Source: Multivorans sp965116445
GTDB lineage: Bacteria; Acidobacteriota; Thermoanaerobaculia; Multivoradales; Multivoraceae
NCBI GenBank assembly: GCA_965116445.1
Contig: OZ220688.1
Location: 3,906,001-3,970,000, forward strand
Direction: 5' to 3'
Length of the DNA: 64,000 nt
In this document: in pieces, positions 50,049 through 58,012 of the stretch
Layout: each line of letters starts with the position of its first letter
Numbering within the stretch: position 1 is the first letter of the stretch
The notes under the pieces: model-generated
The model's input: the letters and a program-made list of their open reading frames with translations, nothing else
What the model was told of the DNA's origin: nothing
Database searches by the model: none
Made by a program: the position numbers and the translations under genes

Positions 50049-52505
50049 ATGAGCTGTTGCAGCAGCGCGACTTCCGAGGCGCTCGAGTTTCCGGCGTTGC
50101 TCCGCGTCGTGGCGGGGCTTGCGGTTACCGACGCCGGGAAGCGGCTGGTCCAGAACATCGCGCCGTGTACGGACCCTGACGAGATCGAAGGTCGCCGGGT
50201 CCGCTACACCGAGATCGCCCGGGTGCTCGAGGAGGGGGGCGCCCTCGTACCGGTGCTCGACCAGGAGCTCCTCGACCTGCGGCGCGAGTTGGAGACCGGC
50301 GGCCGCCGGCTGGGCGGCGCCGCTCTGCTCGACCTCGCGACGGTGATCGAGGCCGGCGAAGGGGTGCTCGAACGGCTGAACGACTACGAAGAAACGCCAA
50401 CTTTCGCGGCGGAGGTCGAGCTGTTGCGCGCCCTGGAGGTCGGCGCGACCGGCGAGCCGATCGGCTGCGCTGCTTTGGCGGCGCGCCTGCGGCGGACCCT
50501 GAATCGCCGCGGCGGGGTTCGGGACGACGCGTCGCCCCGACTCAGAACACTGGTGGGTGAGGCCCGCCGCGTGCAGACGTCGGTCGAGACCCAGGTACAG
50601 GCCTACGTCCGGGAGCATGGTCACAGGCTCGCCGACGACTCGACGCCGTTGCGCGGCGGCCGGTTCTCCGTCCTGCTGCCCTCGGGTAGCCGGGGTCGCC
50701 TCTCCGGCCTGGTGAGGGGCCGCTCGGCTTCCGGCCGCAGCTTCTACTTCGAGCCTTCGGAGGTCGTGGAGAGCAACGACGAGCTCGAGCGGCTCGCCGC
50801 GGACAGGGAGATCGAGCGAGCCCGCATCCTCGCCGAACTCGTGCGGCTGGTGCTGGAGCTGACGCCGGCGATCCTGGCCAGGATCGAGTTCCTTGCCGCG
50901 GTCGACATGCTGCAGGCGGTGGCGCGCTTCGCGGCCGCGGTCGGGGCCGCGCCGGCAGGCATCGCGGTGCCGGACCCGAACGGCGCCGCGGCCGCGCTCG
51001 AACTCCGCGGCGCCCGTCATCCGCTTCTCGATCCGCGGCTGGCGGAGCACCGGGAAAAGACCCTCGGCGCCGCCGGCAACCGCGGCGAGGTCGTGCCGCT
51101 CGACCTGGCGCTGGACGACAGCCGCACGCTGGTCCTGACCGGACCCAATGCCGGCGGCAAGACCGTTGCGCTCAAGACGGTGGGCCTGCTCTGTCTCATG
51201 TCCCAGGCGGGGATGCCGGTGCCGGCCGCGCCGACCAGCCGGTTGCCGGTGTTCGACCATCTCGTGGCGGTCGTTGGCGACGACCAGAGCGTTCTGGACG
51301 AACAGTCGACGTTCAGCGCCCGCCTGCTGCGTCTGCAGGAGGTGTGGCGGCGCGCCGGGCCGCGCACCCTGGTGCTGCTCGACGAGGTCGGCGCCGGCAC
51401 GAATCCGGAAGAGGGCGCCGCGCTCGGGATCGCGTTGCTCGAGGGGCTGGTCGAGAGTGGCTCGCTCGGGATCCTGACCACCCACCTGACCCAACTCGCC
51501 GCCGCCGCCCTCGAGTCCCCGTCGGCTTCCTGTGCGGCGATGAGCTTCGACCCGGAGAGCGGCTTGCCGACCTACCGGCTGGTGATCGGCCCGCCCGGCG
51601 GCAGCCGCGCTCTCGCGCTGGCCCGGCGCCTTGGCCTGCCGGCAGCCTGGCTGGAGCGAGCGGAGCACTTTCTCGGCTCGGAGCACCAGCAGTTGAGGAG
51701 GGTGCTGGAGCGCAACGAGCGGCTGCGGGAGCGGTTGCTCGAACGGGAAGCGGAGTTGGCCCGCCTGACTGCCGAGACGGAAGCGGAGCGCGCTCGCTTC
51801 GAAACCCGTCAGGCGTCCCTGCAGGCGGCCAGGAAGCGGTTGACCCTGGCGGTGCGGCGCGAAGTGGATGCGTTGCGCAAGGCGAATCGCAGCCGGCTGG
51901 ATCAGGCCCTGGCCGAGCTGGCGGCGCAGCCGCGACCGGGCAAGCGGGCGTTTGCTCGCGCCGCCGGCGGCCTGCACCGGGAACTCGACCGCGAAGCCTC
52001 GGCCGTCGACGACCGCGCGGCCGCCGCGACGCCGGAGTCCCAGGCCACGCCCGCGCGCTCGCAGCCGCTCGTAGCCGGGGCCGCGGTGCGTCACCGCTCC
52101 CTCGGCTGGGTCGGCGAACTCCAGGAACTGGCTGAAGAGCGGGCCACGGTCGTCGTGCGGGGCAAGCGCGTGCGGACGTCGCCAGCGGCATTGGAGGCCG
52201 TGGCGCCGGCGGAGCGAACCGCGCCGACCCGGGTCCGGGTCCAGGCGTCTTCGGCGCCGGCGGTCGAGTCGGAGTTGATGCTGATCGGCCAGAAGGTGGA
52301 GCCCGCGCTCGACTCGCTGGACGCCTGGCTCGACCGGGCCCTGGCGTCGGGCCGGGAACGGGTGCGCGTGGTCCACGGTCATGGCAGCGGACGGCTGCGC
52401 CGGGCCGTCCGCGAGCACCTGCGCGGACATCCGGCGGTAGCCGGGTTCGATCCGGCACCGCCCTCGGCGGGCGGCGACGGCGCGACCGAAGTGATCCTGC
52501 GCTGA
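50049..52505 (+). CDS. mutS2: Endonuclease MutS2 / ribosome-collision factor
   Basis: An 818-residue MutS2. The N-terminal core lacks the mismatch-recognition domain of MutS1. The ATPase has TLVLTGPNAGGKTVALKTVGLLCLM (Walker A), DEQSTFSARLLRLQEVW, VLLDEVGAGTNPEEGAALGIALLE (Walker B) and TTHLTQLA. A long coiled coil (about 555-640) leads to a KOW-like segment and the C-terminal Smr domain with VRVVHGHGSGRLRRAVREHLRGHP. Family members act on recombination intermediates or split collided ribosomes. It sits between rpsU and dnaG. Confidence 0.94.
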   Translation: MSCCSSATSEALEFPALLRVVAGLAVTDAGKRLVQNIAPCTDPDEIEGRRVRYTEIARVLEEGGALVPVLDQELLDLRRELETGGRRLGGAALLDLATVIEAGEGVLERLNDYEETPTFAAEVELLRALEVGATGEPIGCAALAARLRRTLNRRGGVRDDASPRLRTLVGEARRVQTSVETQVQAYVREHGHRLADDSTPLRGGRFSVLLPSGSRGRLSGLVRGRSASGRSFYFEPSEVVESNDELERLAADREIERARILAELVRLVLELTPAILARIEFLAAVDMLQAVARFAAAVGAAPAGIAVPDPNGAAAALELRGARHPLLDPRLAEHREKTLGAAGNRGEVVPLDLALDDSRTLVLTGPNAGGKTVALKTVGLLCLMSQAGMPVPAAPTSRLPVFDHLVAVVGDDQSVLDEQSTFSARLLRLQEVWRRAGPRTLVLLDEVGAGTNPEEGAALGIALLEGLVESGSLGILTTHLTQLAAAALESPSASCAAMSFDPESGLPTYRLVIGPPGGSRALALARRLGLPAAWLERAEHFLGSEHQQLRRVLERNERLRERLLEREAELARLTAETEAERARFETRQASLQAARKRLTLAVRREVDALRKANRSRLDQALAELAAQPRPGKRAFARAAGGLHRELDREASAVDDRAAAATPESQATPARSQPLVAGAAVRHRSLGWVGELQELAEERATVVVRGKRVRTSPAALEAVAPAERTAPTRVRVQASSAPAVESELMLIGQKVEPALDSLDAWLDRALASGRERVRVVHGHGSGRLRRAVREHLRGHPAVAGFDPAPPSAGGDGATEVILR

Positions 52506-52534
52506 CGGTGCTGTCCGCAGTAGCATGAGCGATC

Positions 52535-54334
52535 GTGCAGCGGCGGGGCAAGCTCACCGACGAGGCGTTGGACGCTGTGCGCGAGGCGATCGACATTGTC
52601 GACATCGCCAGCGAGCACACGAAGGTCGAGCGCCGGGGCCGGCGCTTGGTCGCCCTGTGCCCGTTCCACAAGGAGAAGACGCCCTCCCTGTCGCTCGATC
52701 CGGAGCGGAAGCTCTACTACTGCTTCGGCTGCGGCGCCGGCGGCGACGCCCTCGGCCTGCACATGGAACTGACGGGCGACAACTTCGCCACCGCGATCGA
52801 ACACATGGCCGACCGCTACGGGGTGCCGTTGCCGCGGGCGGCTCCGGCCCCCGGCGACGAGGCGCGGGCCGACCGGTCCGAGCGGATCCAGGCCGCCCTC
52901 GACGCGGCCTACGCCTTCTTCCGCGGCAAGCTGCGGACCGAGGCCGTGCCGCAGGACTACCTGCGCCGGCGCAAGGTGTCGTCGGAGTTGATCGCCCGGT
53001 TCGGTGTCGGTTTCGCGCCGGACGGATGGCAGACGCTCGTGAGCGACCTGGGTCGCCGCCTGGCGATGCCCGACCTCGAGGCCGCGGGGCTGGTGGCGCG
53101 CAGCCGGAACAACCCGGATCGTCCCTATGACCGGTTCCGGAACCGGCTCATGTTTCCCATCCGCTCGCCATCGGGACGGCTGCTGGCGTTCGGCGGCCGG
53201 ACCCTGGGCGACGACCCGGCGAAGTACGTCAACACGAACGAGACCGACCACTTCCGCAAGGGCACCCTGCTCTACGGACTCGACTCGGCTCGCCGGGCCA
53301 TCCGGGAGCAGGGCCGCGTCCTCCTGGTGGAGGGCTACTTCGACGTGATCGGCGCCGCCCTGTCCGGCATCGACTGGGTGGTGGCGAGCATGGGAACGGC
53401 GTTGACCGTGGGGCAGGTGCGGTTGCTGTCCCGGTACACGGACGAGGTCGTGCTGGGCTACGACGGTGACCGGGCCGGTATCGAGGCGGCGCGCAAGGCG
53501 GCGTCGCTCATGCTCGAGGCTGGTCTTGTCGTCCGTCGCGCGCGCTTCCCGGCCGGCCAGGATCCGGACTCGCTTCGACTTGACGAGGGGCCCGAGGCGG
53601 TGCGGAGCGTGGTAGAGGAAGCCCGGGACGCGGTGGCGTTGGAGATCGACGAGCTGCCGAGTCGGGGCGAGCTCGACCCCCGGCTGAGGGCCCGGGAAGC
53701 CGCGCGGGTGCGCGTGCTGATCGACCGGGTAGGAGACCGAATCGCGCGCCAGGGGTACTTCGAGCACGCGGCCGAGCGGCTGGGAGTCAAGGTGGAGGTG
53801 CTGCTTCGTGAGTCGGCCGCCGTCCCCGAGCGGTCCGCGAGCGCCGGCGCGGAGGAGACGCGGGCGGTGCGGAGGCCTCCGGCAACGGCGTCGATCGAAG
53901 AACAGGTGCTGCGGCTGATCATCGCCGCCCCGTCGCTTGACGGTTTCGACTGGCCCGAGTCCGGTGCGTTTTTCGATCCCGTCCTGCGAGCCATCTATCG
54001 TGCCGTCAGGGAACAGGCCAAGGCGGGCGTTGACCCCATCGACTCGACGGCGCTGGTCGGGGCACTCGGGCGGCGCTCCGGCGACGGGAACGAGACCGGC
54101 AACCCTGTTGACCGCATCGCCGGCCTTTTGCTACAACGGTCGTCTGCTTTCTCTGAACAGGAACTCCGAATCAGTCTCGTCGAGTTGGGTCGGCGCTTCG
54201 CCAAACAGCGGCTCCACCTTCTCGCTCGGGAGATCAATCGCGCTCAGCGCGAGGGCGACATGGACGCCCTGCACCGCAGGATCGAAGAGAAGCAGGAGCT
54301 CAGCCGTGTCCTGCACCGGCAACCCAGGATCTGA
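52535..54334 (+). CDS. dnaG: DNA primase
   Basis: Makes RNA primers for replication (599 aa). CHC2 zinc finger: CPFHKEKTPSLSLDPERKLYYCFGCGAGGDALG. RNA polymerase core: FGVGFAPDGWQTL, RNRLMFPIRSPSGRLLAFGGRTLGDDPAKYVNTNETDHFRKGTLLYGL; TOPRIM: VLLVEGYFDVIGAALSG and VLGYDGDRAGIEAARKA. The C-terminal third (about 450-599) is the helicase-binding region. Start GTG 52535 lies 29 bp after mutS2; rpoD follows by 9 bp. Confidence 0.95.
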   Translation: MQRRGKLTDEALDAVREAIDIVDIASEHTKVERRGRRLVALCPFHKEKTPSLSLDPERKLYYCFGCGAGGDALGLHMELTGDNFATAIEHMADRYGVPLPRAAPAPGDEARADRSERIQAALDAAYAFFRGKLRTEAVPQDYLRRRKVSSELIARFGVGFAPDGWQTLVSDLGRRLAMPDLEAAGLVARSRNNPDRPYDRFRNRLMFPIRSPSGRLLAFGGRTLGDDPAKYVNTNETDHFRKGTLLYGLDSARRAIREQGRVLLVEGYFDVIGAALSGIDWVVASMGTALTVGQVRLLSRYTDEVVLGYDGDRAGIEAARKAASLMLEAGLVVRRARFPAGQDPDSLRLDEGPEAVRSVVEEARDAVALEIDELPSRGELDPRLRAREAARVRVLIDRVGDRIARQGYFEHAAERLGVKVEVLLRESAAVPERSASAGAEETRAVRRPPATASIEEQVLRLIIAAPSLDGFDWPESGAFFDPVLRAIYRAVREQAKAGVDPIDSTALVGALGRRSGDGNETGNPVDRIAGLLLQRSSAFSEQELRISLVELGRRFAKQRLHLLAREINRAQREGDMDALHRRIEEKQELSRVLHRQPRI

Positions 54335-54343
54335 GGACCTGGC

Positions 54344-56068
54344 ATGGCGCTGAACATCGCAGCCGTCGAGGCCGCTCCGGCCGAACCGATCGAAGACCGC
54401 CACAGTTCGGTCCGCAGCGTCTTCGCCCTCGGCCGCGAGAAGGGCTACCTGCTCCACGACGAACTCAACGACCGGTTGCCCGACGAACTGCTCGCCGAAT
54501 CCAGGGAGATGGACGAGATCAGAGCCCGCCTGGGGGCGCTCGGCGTCGACCTGATCGGCCGGCCATCGATCTTCGTGAACATGGTCGACTCGGATTCCAC
54601 GCCGCCCATCAGCGGCGTCGAGCGAAGGGAACCGGACCCGCCCGCCTTCGTCAGCCAGGACCGGACGACGGATCCGGTGCGCGTCTATCTGCGCGAGATG
54701 GGACGCGTCGACCTGCTCGATCGCGAGGGCGAAGTCGAGATCGCGAAGCGCATCGAACGCGGCGAGTGGATTGTCTTCGAGGCGCTCTGCGACAACCCGG
54801 TCGTGCTCAGGGAGCTGCTGCGGATCAACGAACTGGCGCGGCGCGATCACCGGTTGATGCGTGAACTGCTCGCCGACGGCGGCGCGAATCTGGACCAGAA
54901 GGCGAACAAACGGATCGCCAGGAACCTCGGCATCTTCCAGGCGATCGACGGACTCGATCGGAAGGTGCGCCGGCTGCGCCGCCAGCGCGAGCGGTGCTCT
55001 CGCGGTGGCGAACGGTTCCTGGAGATCGAGCGCGAGATCGACCGGACCGCGGGCAAGATCACCGAGCAGATTCGCTCGATCGAGTTGACGGCACAAACCC
55101 GAGCCCGACTGGTCGAGATCCAGAAGCAGCTTTACGCGGAGATTTCGCGCCACGACCGGGATATCCGGCGGGCGCAGATCGCTCTGGACCGGGAGCGGGA
55201 CACGGAACTCGGCGCGTTGCAACGGCGTCGAATCGAGAAGTACCGGGCTCGCCTTCGGGCCGCGGAGGAACGCTACGGGACGACCCTGGCCCAGGTAACC
55301 GCCACCCTGAGCAAGGTCCGGCGCGGCGAGGCGATCTGCGAGCAGGCCCGCTCCGAGATGATTCTGGCCAACCTTCGGCTCGTCGTTTCGATCGCGAAGA
55401 AGTACACGAACCGGGGTCTGCAACTGCTGGATCTGATCCAGGACGGCAACATCGGCCTGATCCGCGCGGTCGAGAAGTTCGAGTACCGCCGCGGCTACAA
55501 GTTCTCGACCTACGCCACCTGGTGGATCCGTCAGGCGATCACGAGAGCGATCGCGGACCAGGCCAGGACGATCCGGATTCCGGTCCACATGATCGACACG
55601 ATCAACAAGCTGACCCGGACCAGTCGCGCCATGGTGCAGGAACTGGGCCGGGAGCCGACCGTGCCGGAGATTGCGGAGCGCATGGACATGGATGCCGTGC
55701 AGGTGCGCGAGATCATGAAAATCTCGCTGGAACCGATCTCGCTCGAAACACCGATCGGCGAGGAAGCGGATTCCCACCTCGGCGACTTCATCGAGGACAG
55801 GAACGCGGTTTCGCCGCTCGACAGCCTGATGACGAAGAGCTTGGGCGAGCAGACCGCGGAGGTGCTCCAGACGCTCAGTCCGCGCGAGGAACTCGTGCTC
55901 CGCATGCGCTTCGGCGTCGGCGACGGAGCGGAGTCGACGTTGGAGGACGTGGGGCGCTCGTTCAACGTGACGCGCGAGCGCATTCGCCAGATCGAGTCCA
56001 AGGCGCTCCGCAAGCTCCGTCATCCGAGCCGGGCCCGGCGGTTGCGGGCCTTCCGAAACCTGCTCTAG
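54344..56068 (+). CDS. rpoD: RNA polymerase primary sigma factor (sigma-70)
   Basis: A 574-residue group 1 sigma factor. A region 1.1-like acidic N-terminus is followed by region 1.2 (DPVRVYLREMGRVDLLDREGEVEIAKRIERGE), a large non-conserved region (about 170-335, strongly charged), regions 2.1-2.4 (ANLRLVVSIAKKYTNRGLQLLDLIQDGNIGLIRAVEKFEYRRGYKFSTYATWWIRQAI), region 3 (PVHMIDTINKLTR) and region 4.2 (TLEDVGRSFNVTRERIRQIESKALRKLRHP). It directs housekeeping transcription and is the last gene of the rpsU group. Confidence 0.96.
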   Translation: MALNIAAVEAAPAEPIEDRHSSVRSVFALGREKGYLLHDELNDRLPDELLAESREMDEIRARLGALGVDLIGRPSIFVNMVDSDSTPPISGVERREPDPPAFVSQDRTTDPVRVYLREMGRVDLLDREGEVEIAKRIERGEWIVFEALCDNPVVLRELLRINELARRDHRLMRELLADGGANLDQKANKRIARNLGIFQAIDGLDRKVRRLRRQRERCSRGGERFLEIEREIDRTAGKITEQIRSIELTAQTRARLVEIQKQLYAEISRHDRDIRRAQIALDRERDTELGALQRRRIEKYRARLRAAEERYGTTLAQVTATLSKVRRGEAICEQARSEMILANLRLVVSIAKKYTNRGLQLLDLIQDGNIGLIRAVEKFEYRRGYKFSTYATWWIRQAITRAIADQARTIRIPVHMIDTINKLTRTSRAMVQELGREPTVPEIAERMDMDAVQVREIMKISLEPISLETPIGEEADSHLGDFIEDRNAVSPLDSLMTKSLGEQTAEVLQTLSPREELVLRMRFGVGDGAESTLEDVGRSFNVTRERIRQIESKALRKLRHPSRARRLRAFRNLL

Positions 56069-56074
56069 CAGCGT

Positions 56075-56153
56075 GCGCGGCAGAAACCGGGTGCGCCGGC
56101 CATCTGGCCGGTATCCGGCGCGAAGCGCCGGCTTCCGGACCTCTCTGCCGCGC
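56075..56153 (+). repeat. Complete nested-palindrome repeat after rpoD (79 bp)
   Basis: Outer inverted repeats GCGCGGCAGA (56075-56084) and TCTGCCGCGC (56144-56153) are perfect. Internal hairpins GCGCCGGCC-ATCT-GGCCGG and CCGGCGC-GAA-GCGCCGG lie between. It starts 6 bp after the rpoD stop and could end the transcript. Confidence 0.9.
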
Positions 56154-56257
56154 TAGTGCCGGGCCGGTGGTCTGCTGCCGATTGACAGTGGCCTCGGCGC
56201 ATCCCTAAGATCACCCACATGTCGCCCGCCCGCTGTTGCCTGGAGCCGGCGGATTCT

Positions 56258-56332
56258 TCCTCGGTAGCTCAACGGTAGAGCGTTCGGCTGTTAACCGAAA
56301 TGTTGGGGGTTCGAATCCCTCCCGAGGAGCCA
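56258..56332 (+). tRNA. tRNA-Asn (anticodon GTT)
   Basis: A 75-nt tRNA with encoded CCA. Acceptor TCCTCGG/CCGAGGA, D arm TAGCTCAACGGTAGAGC, anticodon stem TTCGG/CCGAA around CT-GTT-AA, T arm GGGGGTTCGAATCCCTC. G discriminator. It reads AAU and AAC. Confidence 0.96.
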
Positions 56333-56394
56333 TGGCTCGCGGCTTGCGGTGACGTGGGATACCCTCTCGCGCCGGATCGCCTGAGGTAGAAGAG

Positions 56395-57990
56395 ATGGCC
56401 GACGTTTCCCGGGAGTTCCTGACAGCCTGTCGGGGCACTAGCTACTCACGCCTGAGCGTGGCTCGGCTCTATGAGGAGGCCGTGCGGCGCGGTGAGGTCG
56501 CGATCGCGGCCGAGGGGCCCATCGTGGCCTCGACCGGCGAGCATACGGGCCGGTCGCCGAACGACCGATTCGTCGTGCGCCGATCGCCGTCATCGGATGC
56601 CGTCGACTGGGGGCCGGTCAACAAGGCCATCGATCCGGAGCACTTCGCCCGGCTCTACGACAAGATGCTGGCCGCTGCCGCCGAGCGGGACCTGTTCGTG
56701 TTCGACGGTTTCGCCGGCGCCGATCCGGACTGCCGCCTGAGCGTGCGGGTGATCTCCGAGAGGGCATGGCACAGCCTGTTCGCCCGCAACATGTTCCTGC
56801 GCGCGGCCGACCCTTCGGAGCTCGAAGGCTTCGAACCGGACTACACCGTCGTCGACATCCCCAGCGTTCTGGCCGATCCGGAGACGGACGGCACGAACAG
56901 CACGACTTTCATCGCCCTCGACCTGGAACGGCATCTGACCCTGATCGGCGGCAGCGAGTACGCCGGCGAGATCAAGAAGTCGATGTTCAGCGTGATGAAC
57001 TTCCTGATGCCGCGCCGCGGCGTGCTGAGCATGCACTGCAGCGCGAACTACGGCGCCGACCGCTCCGACTCGGCCCTCTTCTTCGGCCTTTCGGGTACGG
57101 GCAAGACGACACTGTCGGCCGATCCGAAGCGCACCCTGATCGGTGACGACGAGCACTGCTGGTCCGACGACGGCATCTTCAACATCGAAGGCGGCTGCTA
57201 CGCGAAGGTGATCCGGCTCGATCCCGAGGGGGAGCCGGAGATCTACGCAACGACGCGGCGTTTCGGTACGGTGCTCGAGAACGTCGTCTTCGACGAGGAA
57301 TCGCGCGAACTCGACCTGGACGACGATTCGCGCACGGAGAACACCCGCGCCAGCTATCCGCTGAGCCACCTGGAGCACGTCGACGTCGGCGGGATTGCCG
57401 GTCATCCCGGCGCGGTCGTCTTCCTGACCTGCGACGCGTTCGGCGTCCTGCCGCCGATCAGCCGGCTCACCGAGGCGCAGGCGATGTACCACTTCCTGTC
57501 CGGCTACACCGCCAAGGTCGGCGGCACGGAACGTGGAGTTACCGAGCCGACGGCGACCTTCAGCGCCTGCTTCGGCGCCCCCTTCATGCCGCTGCCGCCG
57601 TCCGCCTACGCCCGACTGCTGGGTGAGAAGGTGCGGCGACACGGGGCCTCCGTCTGGCTGGTGAACACGGGCTGGACCGGGGGGCCGTACGGCGAGGGCC
57701 GGCGGATCGAGCTGGCCTACACGCGGCGGATGATCCATGCCGCACTGGACGGGAGCCTGCGCGACGCGTCGATGCGCACCCACCCCGTCTTCGGCCTGGC
57801 CTACCCGACCGCCCTCGACGGCGTCCCCGCGGAGGTGCTCGACGCGCGCCGGAGCTGGGCCGACGCGAAGGCCTACGACCGGTACGCCCGACGGCTGGCG
57901 CGGATGTTCACCGAGAACTTCGCGAGCTTCGAGGACACCGTGTCGGAGGAGGTGCTTGCCGCGGCGCCGCGAGTGTCCGCCCAGGGTTGA
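56395..57990 (+). CDS. pckA: Phosphoenolpyruvate carboxykinase (ATP)
   Basis: Converts oxaloacetate and ATP to phosphoenolpyruvate in gluconeogenesis (531 aa). Seen: VASTGEHTGRSPNDRFVV, MLSMHCSANYG-type segment (VLSMHCSAN), the kinase-1a loop FFGLSGTGKTTLSADPKR, the metal site LIGDDEHCWSDDGIFNIEGGCYAKVI, and the C-terminal VNTGWTGGPYGEGRRIELAYTRRMI. This is the ATP-dependent rather than the GTP-dependent family. It lies 22 bp upstream of acs, suggesting joint use during growth on acetate or fatty acids. Confidence 0.96.
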   Translation: MADVSREFLTACRGTSYSRLSVARLYEEAVRRGEVAIAAEGPIVASTGEHTGRSPNDRFVVRRSPSSDAVDWGPVNKAIDPEHFARLYDKMLAAAAERDLFVFDGFAGADPDCRLSVRVISERAWHSLFARNMFLRAADPSELEGFEPDYTVVDIPSVLADPETDGTNSTTFIALDLERHLTLIGGSEYAGEIKKSMFSVMNFLMPRRGVLSMHCSANYGADRSDSALFFGLSGTGKTTLSADPKRTLIGDDEHCWSDDGIFNIEGGCYAKVIRLDPEGEPEIYATTRRFGTVLENVVFDEESRELDLDDDSRTENTRASYPLSHLEHVDVGGIAGHPGAVVFLTCDAFGVLPPISRLTEAQAMYHFLSGYTAKVGGTERGVTEPTATFSACFGAPFMPLPPSAYARLLGEKVRRHGASVWLVNTGWTGGPYGEGRRIELAYTRRMIHAALDGSLRDASMRTHPVFGLAYPTALDGVPAEVLDARRSWADAKAYDRYARRLARMFTENFASFEDTVSEEVLAAAPRVSAQG

Positions 57991-58012
57991 GCCTTCGCCT
58001 GAGGAGAATCGA

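Noticed and set aside
49470..52526. 1018-codon minus-strand frame opposite rpsU and mutS2
   Set aside because: Antisense to clear S21 and MutS2 genes; Arg/Leu/Gly-rich with no domain. Similar shadows (for example 15603-17942, 36025-38529, 57908-60427) were rejected for the same reason.
56258..56332. tRNA-Asn as an integration site for a genomic island
   Set aside because: No integrase, no repeat of the tRNA 3' end and only housekeeping genes follow.
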